Below, piece by piece: positions 6,053 to 10,957 of a stretch of DNA of 10,957 nt (position 1 is its first letter; every line of letters starts with the position of its first letter). Source of the DNA: Cyanobacteria bacterium UBA4641 (GTDB taxonomy: Bacteria; Cyanobacteriota; Vampirovibrionia; Gastranaerophilales; Gastranaerophilaceae); NCBI GenBank assembly GCA_002405805.1, contig DHMN01000066.1, positions 36,262 to 47,218 on the forward strand. Direction: 5' to 3'. The notes below the pieces were generated by a model that was not told the origin of the DNA, ran no database searches, and saw nothing but the letters and a program-made list of their open reading frames with translations. Made by a program: the position numbers and the translations under genes.

Positions 6053-6439
6053 CTATACTCTACGTTTTTTAGGTGGACGACATCCGTTGTGAGGAATTGG
6101 AGTTACATCTTTAATTAATGTGATTTCCAAACCTGCAGCTTGAATAGCTCTGATTGCAGTTTCTCTACCTGAACCAGGTCCTTTGATATGAACTTCAACT
6201 TTTTTCATACCTTGGTCGATTGATTTTTTAGCTACCATTTCAGCAGCAGATTGAGCTGCAAATGGAGTTCCTTTTCTAGCACCTTTAAAGCCAGAAGCAC
6301 CTGCTGTTGCCCAAGCAATAGCATTACCTTGAGTATCAGTAGAAGTTACAATTGTATTATTGAAAGTTGACTGAATGTGTACAACCCCTTGCAATACATT
6401 TTTCTTTTCTTTTTTCTTAGTTTTTTGTGGTCTTGCCAT
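6053..6439 (-). CDS. rpsK: 30S ribosomal protein S11 (uS11)
   Basis: S11 lies on the platform of the 30S subunit, near the E site and the mRNA exit. The frame is open to 6511, but the ATG at 6439 is chosen because AAAGGA lies 7 bases upstream and MARPQKTKKKEKKN is a normal S11 start. The longer N-terminus would come from the repeat-like spacer. The resulting 128 aa is the family length. Diagnostic stretches are HIQSTFNNTIVTSTDTQGN, WATAGASGFKGARKGTPFAAQ, and the highly conserved end ITLIKDVTPIPHNGCRPPKKRRV in two parts (residues ~106-128). Confidence 0.98.
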   Translation of the reverse strand: MARPQKTKKKEKKNVLQGVVHIQSTFNNTIVTSTDTQGNAIAWATAGASGFKGARKGTPFAAQSAAEMVAKKSIDQGMKKVEVHIKGPGSGRETAIRAIQAAGLEITLIKDVTPIPHNGCRPPKKRRV

Positions 6440-6508
6440 TTCTTTATCCTTTATTTTTTTTACTTTTATATTTCTTTTCCCGCCTGTGCAATCAAAGATT
6501 GCTACGTT

Positions 6509-6588
6509 CATTTCACTTTCGTTTCATTCACAACGGCGGCATCGTAGTGTTTCGCCCTGTTCGTATTGCTAATCGCAATCCGATACCG
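6509..6588 (-). repeat. spacer repeat, second copy (rpsM-rpsK spacer)
   Basis: This is the counterpart of 5979-6050. The shared core is TTTCACTTTCGTTYCRTTCA followed by GGCGGCATC, and further on ATTGC (6565-6569) with GCAAT (6575-6579) forms a short stem at the matching place. Next to it are another hairpin, GCAATC/GATTGC around 6488-6502, and a tandem CCGGCT pair (6586-6600). The whole rpsM-rpsK spacer (6440-6607) is long for a ribosomal operon and contains no gene. Confidence 0.6.
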
Positions 6589-6607
6589 GCTCACACCGGC
6601 TTACGCA

Positions 6608-6973
6608 TTACTTTTTCTTTGAAACTGGTCCTGTTTTCTTACCGCGTTGAGTTCTTGCGTTTGTTTTTGTTCTTTGACCGCGGCATGGAAGTTTACGTTT
6701 ATGACGCATACCTCTGAATGAACCGATTTCTTGTAAACGTTTGATATTCATTGTAATTTCACGTCTCAAATCACCTTCAATGTGATAATTAGACAATTCA
6801 TTACGTAATAATTTAATATCTTCATCTGTTAAATCATCTGTCCTTAAATCAGGTGAAATACCTGTAGCTGCCAAGATTTTCTTAGCTCTTGTTGGTCCTA
6901 TACCGAAGATGTAAGTTAATGCAACTTCCATTCTTTTGTTACGAGGTAAATCTACCCCTACTAGTCTTGCCAT
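6608..6973 (-). CDS. rpsM: 30S ribosomal protein S13 (uS13)
   Basis: S13 in the 30S head bridges to the 50S subunit, and its basic tail approaches the P-site tRNA. The 121-residue product has MARLVGVDLPRNKRMEVALTYI at its start (in two parts), the helix-hairpin-helix FGIGPTRAKKIL near residues 24-35, and the C-terminal GMRHKRKLPCRGQRTKTNARTQRG region, in which the usual Val of LPVRGQ is Cys. AAGGAG lies 8 bases before the ATG, in a leader identical over 19 bases to that of rpsD. It follows rpmJ after a long 232-base spacer. Confidence 0.98.
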   Translation of the reverse strand: MARLVGVDLPRNKRMEVALTYIFGIGPTRAKKILAATGISPDLRTDDLTDEDIKLLRNELSNYHIEGDLRREITMNIKRLQEIGSFRGMRHKRKLPCRGQRTKTNARTQRGKKTGPVSKKK

Positions 6974-7205
6974 TTAATTTTCTCCTTTTCTGTTGTTAGA
7001 TTTTTTTATTTATGAGGCTTAAATACTTCCTCACCAACTACTGTTTTGCTCGTAGTTTCAGCATAAATTGTCCATCTGTATTAAATTATTGCTTTACACT
7101 ACGCACCGCTCATTTTGTTTTATTTCATAAAACTGTCATTCGCTTGCTTCGTGACTCTTCGTGCTGGGTTCGTGCTACGCACTCACACGGCGCACTACGC
7201 AAAAT
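6974..7205 (-). other. long rpmJ-rpsM spacer with short direct repeats
   Basis: No gene is visible; the + strand open frame at 7012-7209 has no family features. The half next to rpmJ (about 7095-7200) is richer in G+C and has repeated short words: CACTACGCAC near 7097, CTACGCAC near 7175 and CACTACGC near 7191, with GTGACTCTTCGTGCTGGG between them. The words resemble those in the other two long spacers (TTCACAACGGCG against CTCACACGGCG), so all three may derive from related repeats. Confidence 0.45.
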
Positions 7206-7319
7206 TTAACCTTGTCTTTGTTTGTGCTTAGGATTTTCGCAAATTACTGCAATTCTACCTTTTCTTTTAATGCATTTGCATTTGTCGCACATTTTTTTTA
7301 CTGATGATCTTACTTTCAT
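7206..7319 (-). CDS. rpmJ: 50S ribosomal protein L36 (bL36)
   Basis: L36 is the smallest large-subunit protein and stabilises 23S rRNA folding. The 37-residue product begins MKVRSSVKKMCDKCKCIKRK and ends ICENPKHKQRQG. It carries the complete zinc ribbon C11, C14, C27 and H32, so it is the zinc-binding C+ form. AAAGGA lies 7 bases before the ATG. Its place directly after infA and before rpsM is nearly universal in bacteria. The gene is easy to miss because of its size. Confidence 0.97.
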   Translation of the reverse strand: MKVRSSVKKMCDKCKCIKRKGRIAVICENPKHKQRQG

Positions 7320-7355
7320 TTTCTTTTCCTTTATAAATAGTTTGTACGTGAGATT

Positions 7356-7571
7356 TTACTTTAATCTGAAGGTAATACGACCTCTTGACAAATCGTACGG
7401 AGTCATTTCGACCTTAACTCTGTCGCCCGGCAAGATTCTGATGAAATTCTTTCTAATCTTACCCGAGATGTGTGCCAAGATTTCGTGGTCATTTTCTAAC
7501 TTCACACGAAACATCGCGTTCGGCATTGATTCTATAATTGTACCTTCTAATTCTATTACGTCTTTTGCCAT
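7356..7571 (-). CDS. infA: translation initiation factor IF-1
   Basis: IF-1 binds the ribosomal A site during initiation and assists IF-2 and IF-3. The 71-residue product is the standard length and forms one OB fold. Diagnostic stretches are MAKDVIELEGTIIESMPNAM, FRVKLENDHEILAHISGKIR and GDRVKVEMTPYDLSRGRI. GAGG lies 5 bases before the ATG. It is the first gene of the operon: neither adk nor map, its frequent upstream partners, is here, and a divergent gene set begins about 110 bases upstream. Confidence 0.98.
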   Translation of the reverse strand: MAKDVIELEGTIIESMPNAMFRVKLENDHEILAHISGKIRKNFIRILPGDRVKVEMTPYDLSRGRITFRLK

Positions 7572-7623
7572 TTTTTCCTCATTTTCGGCTTTGTAAATAC
7601 ACCCATAGCATGGGCTTATTTTA

Positions 7624-7651
7624 ATAATACTTGCAAAATATTTGATTGCAA
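7624..7651 (-). promoter_or_regulatory. candidate promoter of the infA-rpsI operon
   Basis: On the minus strand the -35 is TTGCAA (7646-7651), the spacer is 16 bp and the -10 is TATTAT (7624-7629). The predicted start near 7617 leaves a leader of about 45 bases before infA. This leader can form a small CCCAT/ATGGG stem (7602-7614). It overlaps an oppositely directed candidate promoter at 7631-7659. Confidence 0.55.
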
Positions 7652-7659
7652 GCTAATAT
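7631..7659 (+). promoter_or_regulatory. candidate divergent promoter overlapping the infA promoter
   Basis: The -35 is TTGCAA (7631-7636), the spacer is 17 bp and the -10 is TAATAT (4/6). Its -35 sits inside the spacer of the minus promoter, and the reverse is also true, so RNA polymerase could not occupy both at once. The predicted start near 7666 lies just upstream of a ribosome-binding site and a 32-codon ORF. Confidence 0.4.
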
Positions 7660-7684
7660 CACAAGGTTTTTAAGGGAACTTAAC

Positions 7685-7783
7685 ATGAAAAATTTTGTTT
7701 GTTTTTATAAAGATACAACACAACCTGAAATTACAACTTTTGCCCAAAAATCAAATCAAATCTTAATTATTAACATGTTGTAA
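7685..7783 (+). CDS. possible small protein, 32 aa
   Basis: The frame begins MKNFVCFYKDTTQPEITTF and ends with a short hydrophobic tail (QILIINML). It is not recognised. AGGGA lies 7 bases before the ATG, and a candidate promoter lies at the right distance upstream, so every part of a small gene is present. It has no signal peptide or clear membrane helix. It may be a real small protein, a leader peptide tied to the ribosomal operon, or a truncated gene start. The downstream 100 bases are very AT-rich and contain no gene. Confidence 0.35.
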   Translation: MKNFVCFYKDTTQPEITTFAQKSNQILIINML

Positions 7784-7867
7784 ATTTTTATTAAGCATTT
7801 CTTATATGTATATTTTTAATTAAACAATTCTAAAATTTTTTATAGATTTTTGAGAAATTTTTCATTA

Positions 7868-7896
7868 TTGCCACGAAAATTTCATCATGCTAACAT
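7868..7896 (+). promoter_or_regulatory. candidate rimI promoter giving a leaderless mRNA
   Basis: The -35 is TTGCCA (7868-7873), the spacer is 17 bp and the -10 is TAACAT (7891-7896). Transcription would begin at about 7903, the A of the rimI ATG. No Shine-Dalgarno sequence precedes that ATG, which fits a leaderless transcript. Confidence 0.5.
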
Positions 7897-7902
7897 GTAT
7901 TT

Positions 7903-8424
7903 ATGGAAGAAGTCACAATTAAACGAATGACTCCTGACGATATCGACGGAGTTATAAAAATCGAAGAGTCCGCATACGGAGACCACCACTGGTCAAGAGC
8001 ATCTTTTCTTAACGAAATCAGCAATGATTTGGCAAAATATTACACCCTCCACACATGTGACGGAACACTTGCAGCTTATGCAGGATGCTGGCATATTTTG
8101 GAAGAGGCACATATTACGACAATTGCAGTTGCGCCTGAATTTAGGAGAAAAAACTTCGGACAAGCTTTATTAAAACGAATAATTGATGACTGTTACTTAG
8201 AAAAAATCAAATATATAACACTGGAAGTCAGAGTTAGCAACACACCTGCAATAAATTTGTACACAAAATACGGATTTTCATCTTTCGGAACAAGAAAAGG
8301 CTACTACCAAGACAACAACGAAGATGCGCTTATTATGTGGACAAAGAACATATTTTTTGACGAATTTAAAAATCAATATGAGCAAACTGTTAAAAATTTG
8401 GAAGGAAAAATAAATATTAAATGA
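7903..8424 (+). CDS. rimI: RimI-like ribosomal protein S18 N-acetyltransferase (GNAT)
   Basis: RimI transfers acetyl from acetyl-CoA to the N-terminus of ribosomal protein S18. The 173-residue product is a single GNAT domain of about 148 residues plus a charged ~25-residue C-terminal extension not usual in RimI. Motif A is TTIAVAPEFRRKNFGQALL (residues 72-90, pyrophosphate-binding loop). E108 and N113 lie in the LEVRVSNTPAINLY stretch, followed by GF (124-125), R131, YY (134-135) and EDA (140-142), the RimI-type C-terminal signature. The first ATG lacks a ribosome-binding site, and the predicted transcription start coincides with it. It overlaps bioY by ATGA. Other GNAT N-acetyltransferases cannot be fully excluded. 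Confidence 0.85.
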   Translation: MEEVTIKRMTPDDIDGVIKIEESAYGDHHWSRASFLNEISNDLAKYYTLHTCDGTLAAYAGCWHILEEAHITTIAVAPEFRRKNFGQALLKRIIDDCYLEKIKYITLEVRVSNTPAINLYTKYGFSSFGTRKGYYQDNNEDALIMWTKNIFFDEFKNQYEQTVKNLEGKINIK

Positions 8425-9089
8425 GCGAAGAAGTCTTAATACCCAAAATGACACGTATAGACAAAACAAAAAGAAGGAAAATCAAAATTCCTATGCTTAA
8501 TGTTGTCATAATTCTTTTTTGCACATTATTGCTCATCGCATCAACATTTGTAAACATCGAAATCCGACACTATATCGTGCCATTTGGACTATTTTCAGAC
8601 AAGGATTTAACACCTGACGATTTCATTTACACATTTAGCTTAATTCCGCAAATTCCGACATTGATGTTTATTTGCTCAACTTTAGGCAAAAGAATGGCAT
8701 TAACAAGTACAATTATATATATATTAATCGGACTGTTTGTCTTTCCGGTATTCGCGCTTGGCGGAGGATTTCGATATATAGCGCAATACGGATTTGGATA
8801 TATAATTGCATACATTCCTGCAGTTTTGATAGCAGGCAGATTTTTAGAAAACAAATATTCCTTTGGAAATATGATAAAAGCAGCCCTAACAGGGGTACTA
8901 ACCATTCATATTATAGGAATTTTCTATATGATATTTATTGTACTAATTAAACATTCAGGCGCATCATTCATTTCTGGTTGGATTAATGCACAAAGCGGAC
9001 TAAAAATCGTCTACGACCTTATCGCAAGTTTTGTATTGATTTTGATTGGCAAATATATCCACAGTGGCTTGAAGTACATTATGGAATAG
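8421..9089 (+). CDS. bioY: BioY family biotin transporter (ECF substrate-binding component)
   Basis: BioY is the membrane S-component that captures biotin, alone or with an ECF energising module. The 222-residue product has a basic cytoplasmic N-terminal tail (residues ~1-25), then about six membrane helices. The family signature is GLFVFPVFALGGG (near residue 105) followed by a Gly/Tyr-rich QYGFGYIIAYIPAVLIAG. A second mark, GVLTIHIIGIFYMIF, lies near 155-170 and resembles cyanobacterial BioY. The loop between the first helices (HYIVPFGLFSDKDLTPDD) is longer than usual. Its ATG overlaps the rimI stop as ATGA, so translation is coupled. No ECF ATPase or T-component gene is in the window. The biotin assignment rests on these motifs only. 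Confidence 0.82.
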   Translation: MSEEVLIPKMTRIDKTKRRKIKIPMLNVVIILFCTLLLIASTFVNIEIRHYIVPFGLFSDKDLTPDDFIYTFSLIPQIPTLMFICSTLGKRMALTSTIIYILIGLFVFPVFALGGGFRYIAQYGFGYIIAYIPAVLIAGRFLENKYSFGNMIKAALTGVLTIHIIGIFYMIFIVLIKHSGASFISGWINAQSGLKIVYDLIASFVLILIGKYIHSGLKYIME

Positions 9090-9108
9090 GCGAAATATAA
9101 CATTTTAC

Positions 9109-9137
9109 TTGGCAAATCTGCAAAAATATGATATAAT
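9109..9137 (+). promoter_or_regulatory. near-consensus promoter without an obvious gene
   Basis: The -35 is TTGGCA (5/6), the spacer is exactly 17 bp and the -10 is TATAAT (6/6). The predicted start is near 9144. Downstream are two hairpins and a perfect ribosome-binding site, but only a 5-codon ORF. It is the best-looking promoter in the window. Confidence 0.6.
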
Positions 9138-9177
9138 GGTATCATTCGCATTAAAAAAAATACGCGAGCATCCTAAA

Positions 9178-9202
9178 AAGTATTTTACCCCTAAAAATAC
9201 TT
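9178..9202 (-). terminator. hairpin, probable weak terminator of the membrane-protein pair
   Basis: Perfect 9-bp AT-rich arms AAGTATTTT and AAAATACTT enclose a 7-base loop. On the minus strand the stem runs straight into TTTTT-AGG, giving a modest terminator about 90 bases after the 9292-9627 gene. On the + strand it would be a 5' leader hairpin of the transcript from 9109. Confidence 0.45.
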
Positions 9203-9230
9203 AAATAACGTAAACCCTAATCGACAAACA

Positions 9231-9252
9231 AAAGGTATTATTATATACCTTT
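9231..9252. terminator. second hairpin, possibly bidirectional
   Basis: AAAGGTAT and ATACCTTT form a perfect 8-bp stem around TATTAT. On the minus strand it is followed by TGTTTG, so it may help to end the membrane-protein transcript. On the + strand its CCTTT (9248-9252) can also pair with the AAAGG of the ribosome-binding site at 9275-9281, so a leader-control role is possible. Confidence 0.4.
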
Positions 9253-9274
9253 AATTGTTCATGCAAAAGCTAAG

Positions 9275-9305
9275 AAAGGAGAGTAGAGTGTTTAATACGA
9301 GCTAA
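9275..9305 (+). other. perfect ribosome-binding site with a 5-codon ORF
   Basis: AAAGGAG (9275-9281) is spaced 6 bases from GTG (9288-9290). The frame then reads Val/Met-Phe-Asn-Thr-Ser and stops at 9303-9305. With the strong promoter at 9109-9137 this has the anatomy of a gene start whose body is missing. It is either a minigene or leader peptide, or the remnant of a gene replaced by the accessory DNA that begins here. Confidence 0.4.
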
Positions 9306-9627
9306 TTACAAAATATACTGTAAATATTAGAACTACTGAAATATTAAAAATAGCGAACCACAATCCTAAATAAAAAATAAAGAGATAAATGCTTTTAGGA
9401 ATAATTGTTAATCTAAACTTTGGCAATCTCTTTGGATTTCTTTTCCTTACAAAATTTTCGACTACATAAGCAAAAATCACCAAAACTGAAACATCTAAAG
9501 TTTCAGCATATATTGGCACGACATCGAAATCCCTTACATTTACAAAAAGCATTGAAAAGAAACAAAGTATCTGAACCAATCCCACAAAAGAAAGGATATT
9601 TAGAGATATAAACTTAGTTCGCTTCAT
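9292..9627 (-). CDS. hypothetical three-helix membrane protein, 111 aa
   Basis: I do not recognise this protein. It has three predicted membrane helices: ~7-29 (ILSFVGLVQILCFFSMLFV), ~43-60 (ETLDVSVLVIFAYVVENF) and ~79-107 (YLFIFYLGLWFAIFNISVVL). A strongly basic loop with RKRNPKRLPKFR lies between helices 2 and 3 and probably faces the cytoplasm. It resembles its upstream neighbour: both have an LD pair before helix 2, an E-x3-VxKR-type end to helix 2, a PK in the loop and GL-aromatic in helix 3. Its ATG overlaps the upstream stop (ATGA), so the two are translationally coupled. Small paired membrane proteins beside an effector-like gene could be immunity proteins, but that is inference. Confidence 0.65.
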   Translation of the reverse strand: MKRTKFISLNILSFVGLVQILCFFSMLFVNVRDFDVVPIYAETLDVSVLVIFAYVVENFVRKRNPKRLPKFRLTIIPKSIYLFIFYLGLWFAIFNISVVLIFTVYFVISSY

Positions 9628-10037
9628 GATACAAAAAATAGCCTAAAGGAGTAAAAAATGCAACACAGAAATATTACAAAAACTGTTACAGAAAAAGCAA
9701 AATAAAACAATCCACAATGTATCAAATTTAACCATTTTGGAAAATTTTGAATATATAAAAATTTAAAGTTCATTTTTCTTTTCAATACATATTCAAAAAC
9801 AGCCATAACAATACTAAAAACCAACATCGTCAAGAAAATACAAAACGATAAAAAGGCAACCACAAAGTCTAAAGAATCACCTATAGACGAATAAATAGTT
9901 AAACTTGCAGATACATTATCCATGGAATAATAAACAATCAGAAAAAATAATTGAACATAAAAATATAATGCAAACACATTTAAAAAGAAAAAGTTTCTAA
10001 AGGCATCTATATTTTTAAATATATTTTTTAATGTCAT
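9624..10037 (-). CDS. hypothetical three-helix membrane protein, 137 aa
   Basis: I do not recognise this protein. The frame is open back to 10121, but that would run into the divergent gene at 10075. The ATG at 10037 (MTLKNIFKNIDAF) is therefore preferred, although it has no ribosome-binding site. A candidate promoter places the transcript start at this ATG, so it may be leaderless. Three membrane helices are predicted at ~16-39, ~57-84 and ~107-134, with a basic loop KRKMNFKFLYIQNFPK between the last two. The product is very rich in Phe. It looks like a diverged paralog of the protein encoded next (9292-9627) and is coupled to it by an ATGA overlap. It is divergent from the DUF6973-like gene, with 37 bp between the start codons. 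Confidence 0.62.
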   Translation of the reverse strand: MTLKNIFKNIDAFRNFFFLNVFALYFYVQLFFLIVYYSMDNVSASLTIYSSIGDSLDFVVAFLSFCIFLTMLVFSIVMAVFEYVLKRKMNFKFLYIQNFPKWLNLIHCGLFYFAFSVTVFVIFLCCIFYSFRLFFVS

Positions 10038-10043
10038 ATCACT

Positions 10044-10073
10044 AGTATACAACATAAACACAAGGAGAATCAA
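10044..10073 (-). promoter_or_regulatory. candidate promoter with a palindromic -10, shared by divergent genes
   Basis: Read leftward, the -10 is TATACT (10044-10049), the spacer is 18 bp and the -35 is TTGATT (10068-10073). The predicted start falls at about 10037, the ATG of the membrane-protein gene. Read rightward, the same bases give TATACA (10046-10051) with a poor -35. GTATAC is self-complementary, so a single element may fire in both directions. Confidence 0.4.
10062..10067 (+). promoter_or_regulatory. ribosome-binding site that fixes the start at 10075
   Basis: AAGGAG lies 7 bases before the ATG at 10075 and is the best such site in this region. It shows that the real gene here is on the + strand and that the minus frame must start downstream of it, at 10037. 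Confidence 0.75.
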
Positions 10074-10074
10074 T

Positions 10075-10957
10075 ATGAAAAATTCAAACAAAATAAATAC
10101 GCAAGACAAAATTAATATCATTCAAAAAAACTACAATAACGAAATAGTACGCAAAACAATGTTCTACCAAAACAAATACAAATTCGAACTAAATCCTAGA
10201 CTAGGACACGAGTTATGGAATGTAGAAGGAGATGCTTTTAAACATGCTTTTATGAGTGCAGATTTAGCCTTAAAAATGGGACAACTTCCAAGCTTGATTA
10301 TCGGAATAGACCATGAAAATAAAACACCCAACAACCCACAAGGAGAATGGAATATGGATTCTTGGAATAACCAAAAGGGAAGAGAAATTGCAAAGGAAAT
10401 ACAAAAAGAATATGGAGCTAAATTTTCTTACTACACACAAAAACAACAAGATGACATTATTGCAGAAAAAGTAATGCAAAAAATGAGAAATGGAGAATTA
10501 ATTACCAAGCCAACAGATAAAAGACAATTTTATGGAATACCTGAAAACGTTACAAATTTATACAAAAAATTTAAAGAGCATCCTACAGGTTTTGCAACAC
10601 AAATTCAACCAGAACATATTTTTTCTCCTGAAGAAATTGGAGAAATGAACCAAAGTGAATTCAACAAAAATGAACCTAAAATCATGGAACAAATACAAGC
10701 AGGAAAAATAAAAGAAAGAAATAATGATTATAACTTAAAAGATTTTATTGATAAAAATTCAAACAAATTTATATTCACGCGAGAAGAGTTAAACAAAATG
10801 TCAACAGCAGAATTTTCAAAACACGAGAAAGAAATTTCCAAACAACTGAATACAATAGGAATACCATATAATCATGAAATTCCAAACAATATAAAAACAT
10901 ATTCTTCCCATAAAGAATATAACAATTTAAAAGATGAGATATTTCTAGTAACTTTTA
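10075..10957 (+). CDS. DUF6973-like, effector-type protein with internal repeats (3' partial)
   Basis: The frame is open for 294 codons and runs off the window. There is no signal peptide or membrane helix. Residues ~45-105 carry a conserved-looking pattern, EGDAFKHAF (D53, H57), IDHEN (H80, E81) and MDSWNNQKG (N98, N99, G102). It resembles the DAFRHA...HE...MD-x-NN-x2-G pattern of the DUF6973 domain found at the C-termini of polymorphic toxins and secreted proteins. This is recognition by eye, not a profile search. Two copies of a ~31-residue repeat follow, at 182-212 and 233-263. They share IF-x2-EE, M-x3-EF-x-K-x-E and I-x2-Q, with about 11 identities. The codon composition is very A-rich. 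The gene is divergent from two small membrane proteins. A toxin or effector role is inferred. Confidence 0.7.
   Translation, partial: MKNSNKINTQDKINIIQKNYNNEIVRKTMFYQNKYKFELNPRLGHELWNVEGDAFKHAFMSADLALKMGQLPSLIIGIDHENKTPNNPQGEWNMDSWNNQKGREIAKEIQKEYGAKFSYYTQKQQDDIIAEKVMQKMRNGELITKPTDKRQFYGIPENVTNLYKKFKEHPTGFATQIQPEHIFSPEEIGEMNQSEFNKNEPKIMEQIQAGKIKERNNDYNLKDFIDKNSNKFIFTREELNKMSTAEFSKHEKEISKQLNTIGIPYNHEIPNNIKTYSSHKEYNNLKDEIFLVTF

Noticed and set aside
6053..6511. Longer N-terminus for S11 (152 aa)
   Set aside because: The added residues are encoded by the spacer repeat; AAAGGA and the family start support 6439.
7012..7209. 65-codon + strand frame in the rpmJ-rpsM spacer
   Set aside because: It lies opposite the operon in a repeat-like spacer, lacks a start signal and has no recognisable features.
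9136..9204. 22-codon ORF (MVSFALKKIREHPKKYF...) on the + strand
   Set aside because: It looks protein-like, but its ATG overlaps the -10 of the promoter that would transcribe it and there is no ribosome-binding site.
10038..10121. Longer start for the 137-aa membrane protein
   Set aside because: It would overlap the ribosome-binding site and first codons of the divergent + strand gene and has no start signal of its own.
10270..10479. Minus-strand frame opposite the DUF6973-like gene
   Set aside because: It is a shadow of an A-rich coding strand, which gives Phe/Leu-rich nonsense on the other strand.

Overview
The window comes from an AT-rich bacterial chromosome. The best guess is a gut-type non-photosynthetic relative of Cyanobacteria (Melainabacteria/Vampirovibrionia, e.g. 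Gastranaerophilales). The basis is a ribosomal-protein S4 without zinc-binding cysteines and with cyanobacterial-like motifs, the ordered block rpmJ-rpsM-rpsK-(rpsD)-rpoA-rplQ-truA-rplM-rpsI, and a BioY with a cyanobacterial-looking C-terminal half. This placement is inference from protein motifs, not a phylogeny.

Layout. Positions 1-437 hold the possible last codons of an upstream + strand gene, a sparse stretch with one good minus-strand promoter, and a perfect 16-bp-stem terminator. Positions 438-1332 hold two unrecognised small genes on the minus strand; the upstream one has a confused 5' end that may be a frameshift. Positions 1333-2023 are intergenic and full of palindromes: a 10-bp tandem repeat, nested hairpins and REP-like inverted elements, one pair of which shows compensatory stem changes. 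Positions 2024-7571 are a ten-gene minus-strand translation/transcription operon, infA-rpmJ-rpsM-rpsK-rpsD-rpoA-rplQ-truA-rplM-rpsI, ending in a strong terminator. It carries three unusually long spacers, two of which share a diverged repeat. Positions 7572-7902 are a divergent control region with overlapping back-to-back promoters and a 32-codon small ORF. Positions 7903-9089 are a + strand rimI-bioY pair joined by an ATGA overlap. The predicted rimI transcript starts at the A of its ATG, so it looks leaderless.

Positions 9090-10957 are an accessory island. They hold an almost consensus promoter that leads only to a perfect ribosome-binding site and a 5-codon ORF. Next is a minus-strand pair of small three-helix membrane proteins that look like paralogs. 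Divergent from them by 37 bp is a + strand gene, cut by the window end, whose product has a His/Asp/Glu/Asn pattern like the DUF6973-type domains of polymorphic toxins, followed by two copies of a ~31-residue repeat. The divergent genes appear to share one palindromic -10 element. This effector-like gene with its membrane-protein pair is the best candidate for an undescribed system here.

How the genes fit together. The central operon supplies initiation factor IF1, six ribosomal proteins of the two subunits' late blocks plus L36, RNA polymerase alpha and a tRNA pseudouridine synthase. RimI (N-terminal acetylation of ribosomal protein S18) is transcribed away from it. BioY is a biotin-uptake component. 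The flanks are poorly conserved or mobile-like.
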